In this document: one piece after another, positions 30,791-42,785 of the stretch | Layout of the letters: the number at the start of each line of letters is the position of its first letter | How positions within the stretch are numbered: the first letter of the stretch is position 1 | From: Aplysia californica | Lineage: Eukaryota > Mollusca > Gastropoda > Aplysiida > Aplysiidae | Direction of reading: 5' to 3' | Length of the DNA: 64,000 nt | Assembly: GCF_000002075.1 (NCBI RefSeq) | Contig: NW_004797409.1 | Location: 644,296-708,295 of the forward strand | Notes under the pieces: model-generated | Told to the model about the DNA's origin: nothing | The model's database searches: none | The model's input: the letters and a program-made list of their open reading frames with translations, nothing else | Position numbers and translations under genes: made by a program

Positions 30791-31591
30791 CGACGATAGG
30801 CAAAGAGATTTAACCTGCTACGGTGATTCTACTGAAAAATAATGGTGTTTTCTGAAACACCTAGTCCGTGACGACACGACAGACGCACAAGTAATCCGAA
30901 TTGTTCGTCTATTTGCAAACAAATAAACCGATTTCCTAAGCAAGTTAACCTTTATCAATGACAAATAACATAGGATCAAAGCACAGGTAAAAAAAACACA
31001 CCCAAAAATACTAAATTTTGGACATTCTTGGAAGTTTGCATTGGTGTGCTCAAAATGACACTCCAGGAATCACTAAAAAACCAACATTTTTGGCACAAAA
31101 TTTACAAACTCAAGATTGTAAAGCTGACAAGGGGTCTGAAACTGCTAATGCAGGTTCTACATCCTATATTTGACGTGTGTATACGTTTTGGAGGAATAAA
31201 TACTAATGCATCACATTTTATGCACACTAATGTGAGATGTGTGTGTTTTTCCCCACGTTTTGGCAATGGCTCATATTGATAAAATAATAAATAAGTAGGC
31301 CCAGGGCAATAGGGTTATGGTAAAGAGGAAGGGGTAGGATTGTAGAATGAGTAGATTTGCAGGATTGTAGGCTAGCCTAGCTAGGCCTATACTATACATG
31401 AACTATGGTATTATTAACTTATTATTAATAGTAGACCTTTGTGAAACCGTAGAATATTTTAAAAACTATTAATTTGCGATGGATATAAAGTAAATATTTG
31501 TGTAAAAGACAGAAAAAAATTAACAAAAAAAGGTCTCTACGTATGAGCAAGAGACGGTAGAGAAAGTAAAATAAAACCCAGTAAACTACTA

Positions 31592-31792
31592 CCACAGTAG
31601 TCAAACCTGAGTGGTCACCTCTTGAAAGCAGTCACCTGTACTTTTGTACTAGCTGGCTAATGTTCTGTGATACCCTAACGTTTTTTTCTTATATTGTTGA
31701 CCTGTCCGTAGCTGTCCCTGTCTAATCCTCCACTCGAAACCTGCTCATTGTGGTCACTAGGCACAACAATTTTCTTCCAACCTGTCCTCAGA
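31592..31792. mobile_element. pogo-like MITE remnant
   Basis: CAGTAGTCAAACCTGAGTGG TCACC on the left and CTCGAAACCTGCTCATTGTG GTCACT on the right belong to the CAGTCRAACCTG...GGTCACC repeat family. Ends are blurred. Confidence 0.35.
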
Positions 31793-32040
31793 CTGAGTTT
31801 ATTCGTTCGATGAAAGACAATGCAAAGTAGCTCTCAAATTATAACGATTTTGGTGGAATTAAAATGAAAAGACCAGAATAAGATTTCAGATTTAAAAACC
31901 ATCTGTGTTGACTGTTGACCGTGTTAAGTCTCATAAAAACATGTGCAGGAAGTTTTCTTTTTGTTTATTAATTGTATATATCTGGATTTAGTATAGTTAT
32001 TTTGTTATATATTAATGCACGTGATATTCTTCTTTAACAG

Positions 32041-32287
32041 CTTACAGACTACTTGGGAGGAGGTCCCTTGGAGCAAAGAGGTTAGTTGTCTCCAGCAAAG
32101 TACTGTTGCCGGCCATCCCCACAGAGAACTGTGACGTGGTCCTCACATTTCCAGCAAACACTGAAGATGCTACTCTCATGTGGCTGCTTGCTCGTTTCAA
32201 GTCTCGAGCTCCAGCCATTACAGTCCATGTCCGACACCATAGCCATACGGGAATTTATGGCTTCTATCTTACAGCTCCATATGACAA
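32041..32287 (+). CDS. ANO8: ANO8 exon (first recognised)
   Basis: Acceptor TCTTTAACAG. It encodes YRLLGRRSLGAKRLVVSSKV, then LLPAIPTENCDVVLTFP and VHVRHHSHTGIYGFYLTAPY, matching the FGKRLLQAGRYLVSHKAW...PTENCDV..RHHRHT region of human ANO8. It has no in-frame ATG upstream, so an earlier exon must supply the start. Donor GTAAGA, phase 2. Confidence 0.93.
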
Positions 32288-35200
32288 GTAAGAAGAGTTC
32301 TCGTGGGTGGTCTTTTTTGTATACACTGGTAAATAAATAGTTATCCACTTCAAAACGTGGCATGAGACTTTTATGTCATTTACTGAGTTCTCTTGGGAGA
32401 ATTCAAAATTTTGATTAAATGAAGTTCTAGCTGAGGTGTAGGACAGTACCTTCACTGCATAGTATTTTAAATTATATTGTATGGATGAAATGGCATCTGG
32501 ACTGTGGTGCTGTTGTTTTGCGTTTCGTTCTTTCAACTATAATTACATTACAAGTGCCAATCTTGAATTCAGAAATAAAATAATTTTATTTATTGTGTTC
32601 ATCTGTCTCGTAATTGTTTGATGAAGTAACTCTTGATGTATTTTTGTTTGTTTTTTAAAGCCTCTTACAGGGAGCTGAAGAAATTGGTCTCCTTAAGCCG
32701 CTGAAGTCAGAGTATGGTGGAGGAATGAAAGAATTCATTTACGAAGACCACGACTGTTTTGCTGGTATTGAGGATGAGGGCACATTCCTCACTAGTCAGG
32801 AGCGCCAGAGCATTGTCCTCCACTTTTTGCATGAGTTGAGAGCTACGGGTGATGATTCGCTCGCCGGGATCAACTTTGTTGAGGGCCAGGCAATAGGTAA
32901 ATGAGAGCAGTCCTGAGTGAGCTTTCTCTTGGATTGACTGCTTTTGATACTTTTTTTATAAACACTGATTAGCATAATGCTATATAATATTCTGTTTGCT
33001 AGATTAAAAGCCTGTTGTTGTTGTTGTTTTTTTTTTCTAGTAACATTAAACTTTAAGACCTTTCCAAAGTGGTAAAATTGTTTCAAACTTGTCTAAGAAA
33101 AAAGTTTTGACAGGATTGATGGAGTCATTCTTGTTGTACAGCTTTCAGGAAGTTCATGATACAATTTCGAACATGGTTCCCATTGTTTCTGTTTAGAAAT
33201 GAAGGTATATTACATGTATTTGACCTGTGACACAGACCATTATCAGAGAGGAATAATGTGTCCACATCATAGCTTTTAATATCCTTTTCCTTCACTGTAA
33301 CTTGAAATGGTTCCCTTTGCTTTGCAGTACCATTGCTGATCACAAAGAAGGTTGTGTGGCAAGTCTTTCCCTTACACAGCAACCAAGATCTCAAGGAGCT
33401 GAGAAAGAACTGGGTCCAAGCCATATTTTCGACTCAACCTCTCGGTAAGTTGCATGAATGCCTTCTAATTGAGATGTGGAGAGTGTTCTGTGTGGACAGG
33501 GATTAATTTTTTTCTGAAAGAGATTGAGAATAATGAAATTTTTCTCAATATTTGTCAGCCATTGAATTTATGTTGAATAACTCACCCTGGCAAGGTTTAA
33601 CCTGTTACTTCAGAATATTGATCTGTCTGTCTATGCCTGACTCTTTTACAAATGTTTATCTTTTTCCACATTCACAGATACTTGTCTTGCAGATTCCACA
33701 TCATAAAGGTTCAAGTTTTCCATACGTATTGTGTGAGAATTGACTTTTATGCACAGAATGATACGTGTCTTGTTGCTTTCAAAGGAGAGTGACAAAACTT
33801 CTTAGCGTTTCAGTTAATTTTTCTCTTTTGTAATTCACCATGTATTATGTTGAAGTCTCCTCCTGATCTATATTTCCTTAAAGAAAAGAAAACCAGAGCT
33901 TCCCTTGTGTCGTTTGTGTGACTACACTTTTGAGACTGTGGATCATTACCTGTTCCACTGCACATCCCGAAAAGACATCAGAGCTACACTTCCACCTCCG
34001 AGACTTAACGTTGATGCTGCAATAAGACTGGAAAAGCCAGCCTTGCTGTATTGTGTACCCTGGAAAAGAGGTGGCAAACCTTGTGAAACGGATCCCATGA
34101 GTCAGAATGTTGGGTTTTGTTCTCTGACCTTCCTGCTCCTCGAAGTTCAAAATGCAGCAATGTGTTGCATGTAGCACAAATAATTAACATAGGAACGATT
34201 CTGGCTGTTTTATCATATTACATTCTTGAAATTTCCACGTTTTCATTTTTTTCTACATGTACAGATTTGGATCAGGTTAGATGCTTCACTTTCGCATGGT
34301 GGAGAAACGAGTTTGTTCCTGAGTGGGGAGAAAGTTTTATCGAGTATCTTTGTCTTTTTGCTGGGATGTTGTATCCCTCTCAGCTTGAGTTGGCCCTGAC
34401 ATGCTTAATTGGAAGCCTGCCTCTTAAATGATTTGAATTGTATCGATTATGGCATAAAAACATCTATATTTATGAAAATCTTTTTTTTCTTCAGATTTGG
34501 TTTGCCGGTACTTTGGGGTGAAAATTGGCCTCTACTTTGCATACCTGGGTCACTATACAACATGGCTTTTACTACCAACCTTGATTGGAATCCTCATCTT
34601 TTTGTTCCAAGGGTCCAGCCAGGTGGGTAGATAACTTACAGTCTGACAAATTATGATATGTAGCCTTTTCTTGGTCAGTAGGGAATGATTTAGCCTTGCA
34701 TTCTACATACGTTATCATCACTGGCTCTCTGGATTGTTGTGTATTTCTATACATGGAAATGTTTTGACTGTTTGTGTTGGAACTGTTGTTGGATTTTTAT
34801 TAGAACTAAATTACAAAATTATGAAACGGGATCTCCCCTTGTCTAGTGAGATTACATGAATGGTTTAATTAAACTTAAACGTGTGAGTGCCTGAAAATAC
34901 TGGGCACGTGTCACTGATTGTTGAATCGAGCAAAAGTTGAAAAATCATTTGAAATAGTTTTTAAGATAATTGTTTTCTTTTTTTGATTACAGGTGATTTT
35001 TACTGATTCTTTAGATATAATAAAAAGAACCCCCCAAAACAACTTTAATATAGGCTGAACAGTACTAAATGCACTTCTAAATAATTTTTTAGTAATGTGG
35101 GTAACCTCACAAAAGTCAAATTCAAGCGTAAATCTAGAAGAAGATGGTAATTTCTGTCTCTTTTCTTCCTCATCAACAAGAGAGTAGTACCCTCATACTA

Positions 35201-38200
35201 TTGGCTGTTTAGAGAAAGCTGTTTCTCTATTTTTGTAATATGATGATTTTCAGGCGTTTGTAGCAGACAGAAGGGAGGCTAAACTTGACTTTACACAACG
35301 TTTCCGTTTGCAAAAGCGTACTTTTGAAGACTGGAGACATGTGTCACTAATTCAGTCAGTTCATCACTATTGTGTCTTGTGGTTAGCTGTGTGATTCTCG
35401 GGAAAGTAGTCGAGTACGGTTGACATTGAAGAAACCAAGGACAGGCCGAGGCGTGAGCCACGGACTTTTGAAGACTGCGTGAGTAGCGGTCGAGGCGCAG
35501 CGCAGAGAGTTGCGACGAGTCAGTGCAAGTTGGATCGCTACATGAGGTGGGTGTGTGTAGTAAAACCGTATGCATGTATAGTTAAACTACAAGCTATTTC
35601 GGCGAGGTGCTCATTCTAGAGCCAGATATTAAGTGCTAGTGATGGCATCGAAAATAACGACGGACATGATCAAGCCTTTCAGTGGCAATAGCGATGTTGT
35701 GGCATGGTTGGCTAAGGTTAAACTCGTCGCTGGTTTGAAGAACATTCAGGATCTTGCGAAATTTGTACCGTTGTTCCTGGAGGGTGATGCATTGGCGTTG
35801 TACTTACAGCTTAGTGAGCTGGAAAGATCACAATATGAGACAATTGAGAAGCGTCTTCTAGAGGCATTCACAGACAGCTCATTTGTTGCGTTCAGTAAGT
35901 TGACACAGAGGAGGTGGGACGGTGAGCATGTTAATGTATTCGCGAACGAACTAAGGAGATTGGGAGGATTGGCTGGATTTTCAGGCAGCGAACTGGATAG
36001 GCTGGTTAGATTGTCCTTTGTAAATGGATTCCCTGACCCGATATCGTGTGAGCTCCAACAGATGAGCCGGGTCTTCGAAGTTGAACTGTCAGAGGTCATA
36101 GCAAGAGCTAGAATCCTTACAGCAAGTAAGACTGGAATGGTCAGCGTTGCGGCGGCAGGCGGAGCCATGGCAAACGAAATGGGAAGCCACAGTCAACGTG
36201 TGAGGGCATTTAAAGGTTCTTGTTATCGATGTGGTGGACCACATATGGCTAAGTTTTGTAGTCATCGTGCTGACATTGTTTGCTACCACTGCAATGAAGT
36301 TGGGCACATAGCCAGTCGATGCAGTCAGAGGGGAAACGGTGCCTATCAGAAGAAACAGGAAAACTAGCTTCGGGTGGCTGCTGCGCCGGCAGCTACCCGT
36401 TTGAAATGAGGGCGCAGTCTTTACCGATAATTCAAGTTGGCGTGAAGGGAGCTAAGGTCAAAGCATTGGTAGATACAGGTTGTATGGTCACAGTGGTCAG
36501 TTCACAGATAGTTGGAAATTGCGTGGGCGAGAACTATATGGTAGCTTTTGATGGTTCACGAGTGCAGTGTCAGGGGAAGAAAGAGCTAATCATTGACGTG
36601 CGAGGTGTCTCGGTCTCCGTAAATGCAATTGTCTCAGATTCTATTCTGTCTGATATTGATGTGGTACTGGGAATGGATGCTATAAACAACTTGGGAGGAG
36701 TTTCAGTCAACCATGGTACAGTTGAGTTTGGTGTCAAATGGTGTGGGGCAGCGGAAATGGAAACTGAATCTGATCCCCCAGACAAGGCAAAGGGGAACGT
36801 GAAGCGAGCAGAGAGCGCTGTTTACGAACACAGGGAGGTTGAGGTTATTGACGACAGTGATTTTAAGGCAGTTTTTGATGGCAATACATGGACAGTAGAG
36901 TGGAAATGGAAAAGGGATCCTCCCCACCTGAAGAATAAGATTGGATGTTATGGTAAACAGATGGATATGAAGACTACAGAAGGGTTTGAGAAAGAGATAC
37001 AAAGTTGGATAGAGGAAGGAATACTTTTACCATGGAATGAGAAAGTAGAAATAGGCATAATTCCGCTGATGGCTGTTGTTCAACCTACCAAGAACAAGGT
37101 AAGACCTGTCCTTGACTACAGAGAGCTCAATAAATATATAAGTAGTCACACGGGGGGTGACTTCACGGATGTATGCGGCGAGACATTGCGAGAGTGGAGA
37201 CAGACGACAGATGCAGCAACGATTGTCGACCTGAAAGGTGCTTACCTTCAAATTCGGGTGTCACAAGATCTATGGAAATATCAACTAGTGAATTTCAAAG
37301 GTAAAACATATTGCCTGACAAGACTTGGATTCGGTCTTACATCGGCACCCCGCATCATGACGAAGATCTTGAAAACGGTATTGAATAAGGATGAGAAGAT
37401 AGACTCTGCCACGCAGTCCTACATTGATGACATTCTACTGGATGAGAGCAAGGTAACATCTGCTGCACTGGTGAAGCACCTGGCCAACTATGGGTTGACA
37501 ACGAAAGAACCAGAGCCATTGGATGGTGGCGCCGCATTAGGTTTGAAGTTGAAATCTGATTCCACAGGAGATCTCATATTTTCCAGAGCCAACAGGATTC
37601 CCCATGCAGTGTCTAAAGTCACCAAACGGGAGTTGTTCTCGATCTGCGGAAAACTTACAGGTCATTATCCGGTTGCTGGATGGTTAAGGATAGCATGCAG
37701 CTACATAAAGAGAAGGGCAAATGGTACCAATTGGGAGGAGATTGTAAACGATGAAGTGGAGAAAATGTTGAAGGAAATGTTGAGCCGTTTGACTAATGAG
37801 GATCCCGTCAAAGGCAAATGGTACGTGCCTAAAGCAACCAAAGGAACCGTATGGTGTGATGCTAGCAGTATCGGATATGGTGTGTTACTTGAGGTCAATG
37901 GCAACGCGGTAGAGGATGCTGCATGGCTTCGGAAACCTTCAGATTTTGATCATATCAACGTAGCAGAGCTGGAGGCTGTGATGAAAGGTGTAAACATGGC
38001 CATCAAGTGGAACATCTCTGAAATCGAAGTTATCACTGACTCAGCAACGGTGGCTGGTTGGATCAAAACTGTTCTATCGGAAGAGAGGAGAGTGCACACC
38101 AAAGGGGCAGCGGAGTTGATTGTGAAGAGACGATTAGGGATATTGAAAAGCCTTATTAATGAGTTTGGTCTGGTTTTGTCGGTCACCTTGGTTCCGACCA

Positions 38201-41200
38201 GAAAGAACAAAGCAGACATTCTGACAAGAGTGAAAAAGGAGTGGTTAAGCACTGGCGGGTATGGAATGGAGGAAGGAGAACCAGAACCATGCGTTTGTGC
38301 TACTGGCCATCTTGACTTGAAAGACTTGCACGATATGCACCATATGGGGGTAGACCGTACTTTGTATTTGGCTCGGAAGGTGCTACCAGAAACGAGCCGT
38401 GCTGATGTTAAAAAAGTCGTACAAGCTTGTGAGCAATGTCAGTCTATCGATCCTGCACCAGTTGTCCATGAGGCGGGCAACCTAGATGTCGCTACAGACT
38501 GGACAAGATTGGCAATAGACATAACTCACCATCATCAAGTGCCATACCTGTCAATTGTTGATTGTGGCCCAGGGCGATTCGCAATTTGGAAGAAACTGAG
38601 GAGAGAGACAGCAGGGTTTGTGACAGAAGTAGTTGAAGAACTCATGTTAGAGAGAGGACCAGTGCGCGAGATCTTAATGGATAATGGCACAGTGTTTCGT
38701 TCAGATTGTTTTTGGCAGATGCTTCAGAAATGGAATATCAAACCATTGTTCAGAGCTGCATATAGGCCTACGGGGAACGGGATTGTTGAGAGACACCATC
38801 GTACAGTGAAGTCCATTGCAGAAAGAGGAAACATTCCCCCCCAAGAAGCTGTGTTTTGGTACAACTCAACACCAAGGGCAGGTTTGGACCCAGCATCAGT
38901 GCCACAGAGAGCTGTCTACCGTTATGATTGGAGAAACCATATCGTTGTTAATGAAGAAGAAGACGGGCCTGGAAGATTTGAAGTTGGAGATGATGTTTGG
39001 GTTAAACCACCCCAGAGCAAATGTACGACTAAGTGGAATAGAGGTACGGTTACAGGAGTAAACTCGATCAACAATGTTGCTGTCGATGGTATGGCTCGTC
39101 ACGTTCTCGATGTTAGAAGAGTGGTACGAGATGTAACTTCAGAGGAAGAGGATGATGAGGGAGGTGGCGGTGAACAGCAAACCTTGCAAACCCTGACGAG
39201 AAACGAAGGTGCAGGTGAACCCCCTCCCAGGCGGTATCCTGATCGAGTCAGGAAAACCCCCGGTTGGTTGGTGGACTATGAAACTCAGTAAATGAAGTAA
39301 TCAAGTGTACAAAGTGTAGATAGCGTTGAACCATGTCCTGTTCGCACGTTGAAGAACTAAATTTTGTTTTGTTTGATCTTGAGATCACGGGGGCGTGTGG
39401 TTAGCTGTGTGATTCTCGGGAAAGTAGTCGAGTACGGTTGACATTGAAGAAACCAAGGACAGGCCGAGGCGTGAGCCACGGACTTTTGAAGACTGCGTGA
39501 GTAGCGGTCGAGGCGCAGCGCAGAGAGTTGCGACGAGTCAGTGCAAGTTGGATCGCTACATGAGGTGGGTGTGTGTAGTAAAACCGTATGCATGTATAGT
39601 TAAACTACATGTCTTTTCACTTTTTCTTTTTCTTTTCTTATGTCATGGGGAGATTTTTTATGCAAGGCAAATGTTTTCCTCGAATGTGTTTATTCAAAAC
39701 TTTGTTTTAAAACACCATATCTTGGCCAAAAATTAAGGTATTTTGAAAATTTAAAAAGTACCAAGTAGAGGATTGGAAAAACTGTAACAGGACAACCTTA
39801 GTTTAAAATGCCTGAAAATTGTGATGTGTCTAGTTTTTCCAAGCCACACACGCATGTAGACTCGAGGAGTATTTTCTCTCTTCGTCCTTTCTCTCTTTGT
39901 TTTCACCTTTGTTGACTGCTTCTTTATCTCGAGGGTTCATTTCCTTTTATTACAAAAGTCCAGTCACACAGAATTAATCTTTTACTGCTATGTTTTTGTA
40001 TTATACCTTTTAATTAGTTAAGTTGACTTCAACTCATTCAGAGCAAGCTGTATAGTAATCCAGGACCATTGACATCATGATCAGTTATGTTTCATGCACG
40101 TGGTAATTTGGCATCAAAATTCATTAAAATGTGTTTTTTAAGATGATGTATCAAAACTGTGTTTCTCATGTCAAGTGTACTTGTGAAGTAGCTTTAGATT
40201 CTGCTCACACTGCAGAGAAGAGCTTTATTCTTTTTTTTTAATGCTTTGTTGAAATACATTTCTCACTGTCTGTCTCTTTTATCTTTCATAGGTATAAGTA
40301 GCACATATATTTTCCAAAGTATAAAAGCTTTTTGTTTTTGAACATTAAAAAATAACAACCCCTTCAACTATATTGCTGTGTTTTGGTACTACTGGTTATA
40401 TGCACTATGAGAAGTTTACTGAAGATTCTCATGTCTTCTTTATATTCCAGTCCTGACTTTTTGTCTGTTGTCATAAGTTTTATGCTATGAATTTTTTTCA
40501 ATTCCCAAGGTCTTCTCAAGATTTTAAAAAATGTTTTTGAAATTGTAGTATAAACAGGTAAGTCATGAGAAGACTAGCAAAGGCTCAATGTGTACATTTG
40601 AACACCTTTTTGTAATGACCCTCTTCTGGTTTTTAAAGATTATACTGCCCTTAATTTTAGTAAGAGTTTTACAGCACTTTCAACAGAACTAGGTCATATA
40701 AGTGCCAAAGATAAGGTTTTATTATTTAGTAACATAAGAATGAAAGGATGATATATGTTTGATAGGAAAGAAGGAGCAGACCACACCAGAGCACCCAACA
40801 ATCACTCACTTACATTGCCTTTGAACAGTGCCCTCTCTGACTGTTTAAGAAAATGCAAGGAAAATGGCAGTTCTTCTCGAGGGGTGTAAAAATGCATTTT
40901 TGTGTCAAAGTTATGAGGCTGTGTTTTATATGACAGAATAAAAGGTGTTATTTTGAGTGCTGTCCAACTTGCAGAGTGGAAAGAATGGAATTTTACGTCA
41001 GGAGAGAAGTTTGTGCTTAATTCTTTCTCAACTGTACTTGCCATAAACAGGGGCTGAGGATTCAACTGTATTTTGGGAAAAGTATTAAGTGCACCATACT
41101 GCATATTATCGTGGTTTCTCAATGAGCACAGCACTATATGATGCTGCAAGATAATTTTTTTCCTTTTCTTTTCTTCTTAGTCTTGTGCACTCTTACGCCA

Positions 41201-42690
41201 GTTTAATCTATGCTTCAAGGACAAAGAAAAAACTACTCCTAAGGTTGATGTAAGAAATCTGCATCATGTTATTGCTTGTTGGGGCAGCTGAGTCCTCTTG
41301 TTTTTTGTTTTTTTTGTCATTTACTTTTGCTTCCTGGTGAACTCTTTGCATTGCAAATGATGTAATTGTGACCCTGAAGTCTTTAAAAATGAGGTGCAGG
41401 TTGTCGTCATGATTTTATAACTGTCTTGTTTCATTGCATTTTTCTTCCCCCTTCTCCTATGCCTTTCAAGTACATAATACAAGCTCCATTTGATGAATGA
41501 TTTTGAATGTTTATCTGTGATCTGGGATTTTTGAGGAAACATCTGTCTGTTTTATGTGGACTAATAGATTGCCTATACCCTTTGTCTGGATCAAATATTG
41601 ATAAAAAATATAACAGTCATGATTCATTCCACCTAATTTCCTTTTCCCTAATATTATTTACATTTATTTGTATGTTCTGAAGTTTTTCCGTTTTGGACTT
41701 CCTTCCTTTTTGCGATTTGTCAAGCTGCACTAAATTTTTTGGTTTAACATGTCTTTTTTGTTTTGCTTTGAATGATTATTGTCATTCGCAAGATTTCTCT
41801 TTCCTTCCTTTTAGGTTATTTACTTTTTGACTTTTATTGACCCAAATCTGGTTTGTCAGTTGTAGGAGGTGGACGACATTGTGTCAGTTGATCAACATCT
41901 CATTTTGAACATTTTGAACGAGCACTGAGATTTATACTGGAACAAAAATGCTGCTGCCGTTGAAATCCTGAAATACTTAATTGAAAATTCACCATTAAAC
42001 TTTCCTGCTTCATAGTGTTGGTAAATTTAGTGTTGTATAAGACTTGAACGTTCTTGCTTCTTTTTGTAAGGGTTAGAAAGTGTGTTATCTTATAGTTGTT
42101 TATGCCCTTTGAAAGAAAGTTAGTGCTTCTTTAGGTTATTTCTAGACCTGTTTTTATGTGTGTGTTATTTATGGAAGAATAGTGAAATGGATGAGTGAAC
42201 ACTGTTGCTTGATTTGTTCTTTTCAGTTTGCAGAGGATTTGTGTTTCGTTGGCTTTGCACTCTTCAATGTCGTGTGGGCGACTTTGTACATCAAGTTTTG
42301 GAAAAGAGCGTCGACAGAGTATTGCTACCGCTGGGGTACCCTTGAGAAGAAAGATGAAATGCTGAAAGATCCAAGGCCTCTTTTCACTGTGAGTATTTTC
42401 AATCTTTCCAAAAAAAGAAGTGAACAGCAAGGGTTATCTTGGGGGGGGGGGGGGGGGGAGGGGGGGAGGTGTATAATTTTCTTTTACTGTCAATTTAAAC
42501 TCTTTCATTTCATGGCGGGTGGTTGTGGGATGCCAGTAGGTCGTATCTGTTTTCCTTTCTTCGGTTGTTTCTGTTTGTCTGTCTTACACTAAATGACTGT
42601 TATGTTGATATGCTGCTTTTTCTTTTACAAAGAAATACTATTTTATTATTTTATTACTGTTGAACGTTTATGTTGTGCGTGTTCCCAGAA

Positions 42691-42785
<95 letters not shown>

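Larger units (their letters stand above)
35378..39609 (+). mobile_element. LTR retrotransposon, Ty3/Gypsy-like, looks whole (4,232 bp)
   Basis: Two 214-bp LTRs (TG...CA ends) flank gag and pol frames, and TGTCT is duplicated on both sides (35,373-35,377 and 39,610-39,614). The LTRs are identical by eye, so the insertion is very young on a genomic scale. Pol order is protease, reverse transcriptase, RNase H, integrase, the order of Ty3/Gypsy elements and retroviruses; no envelope frame is seen. It sits in the 7.6 kb ANO8 intron in the same direction as the gene. The primer-binding site was not assigned and the clade is uncertain. No breaks were noticed in the coding frames. Confidence 0.93.

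Noticed and set aside
35235-35377. Possible ANO8 exon after a good TTTTCAG acceptor at about 35,251
   Set aside because: The flanking exons already join in phase with a loop length matching human ANO8, and no donor with fitting phase is evident.
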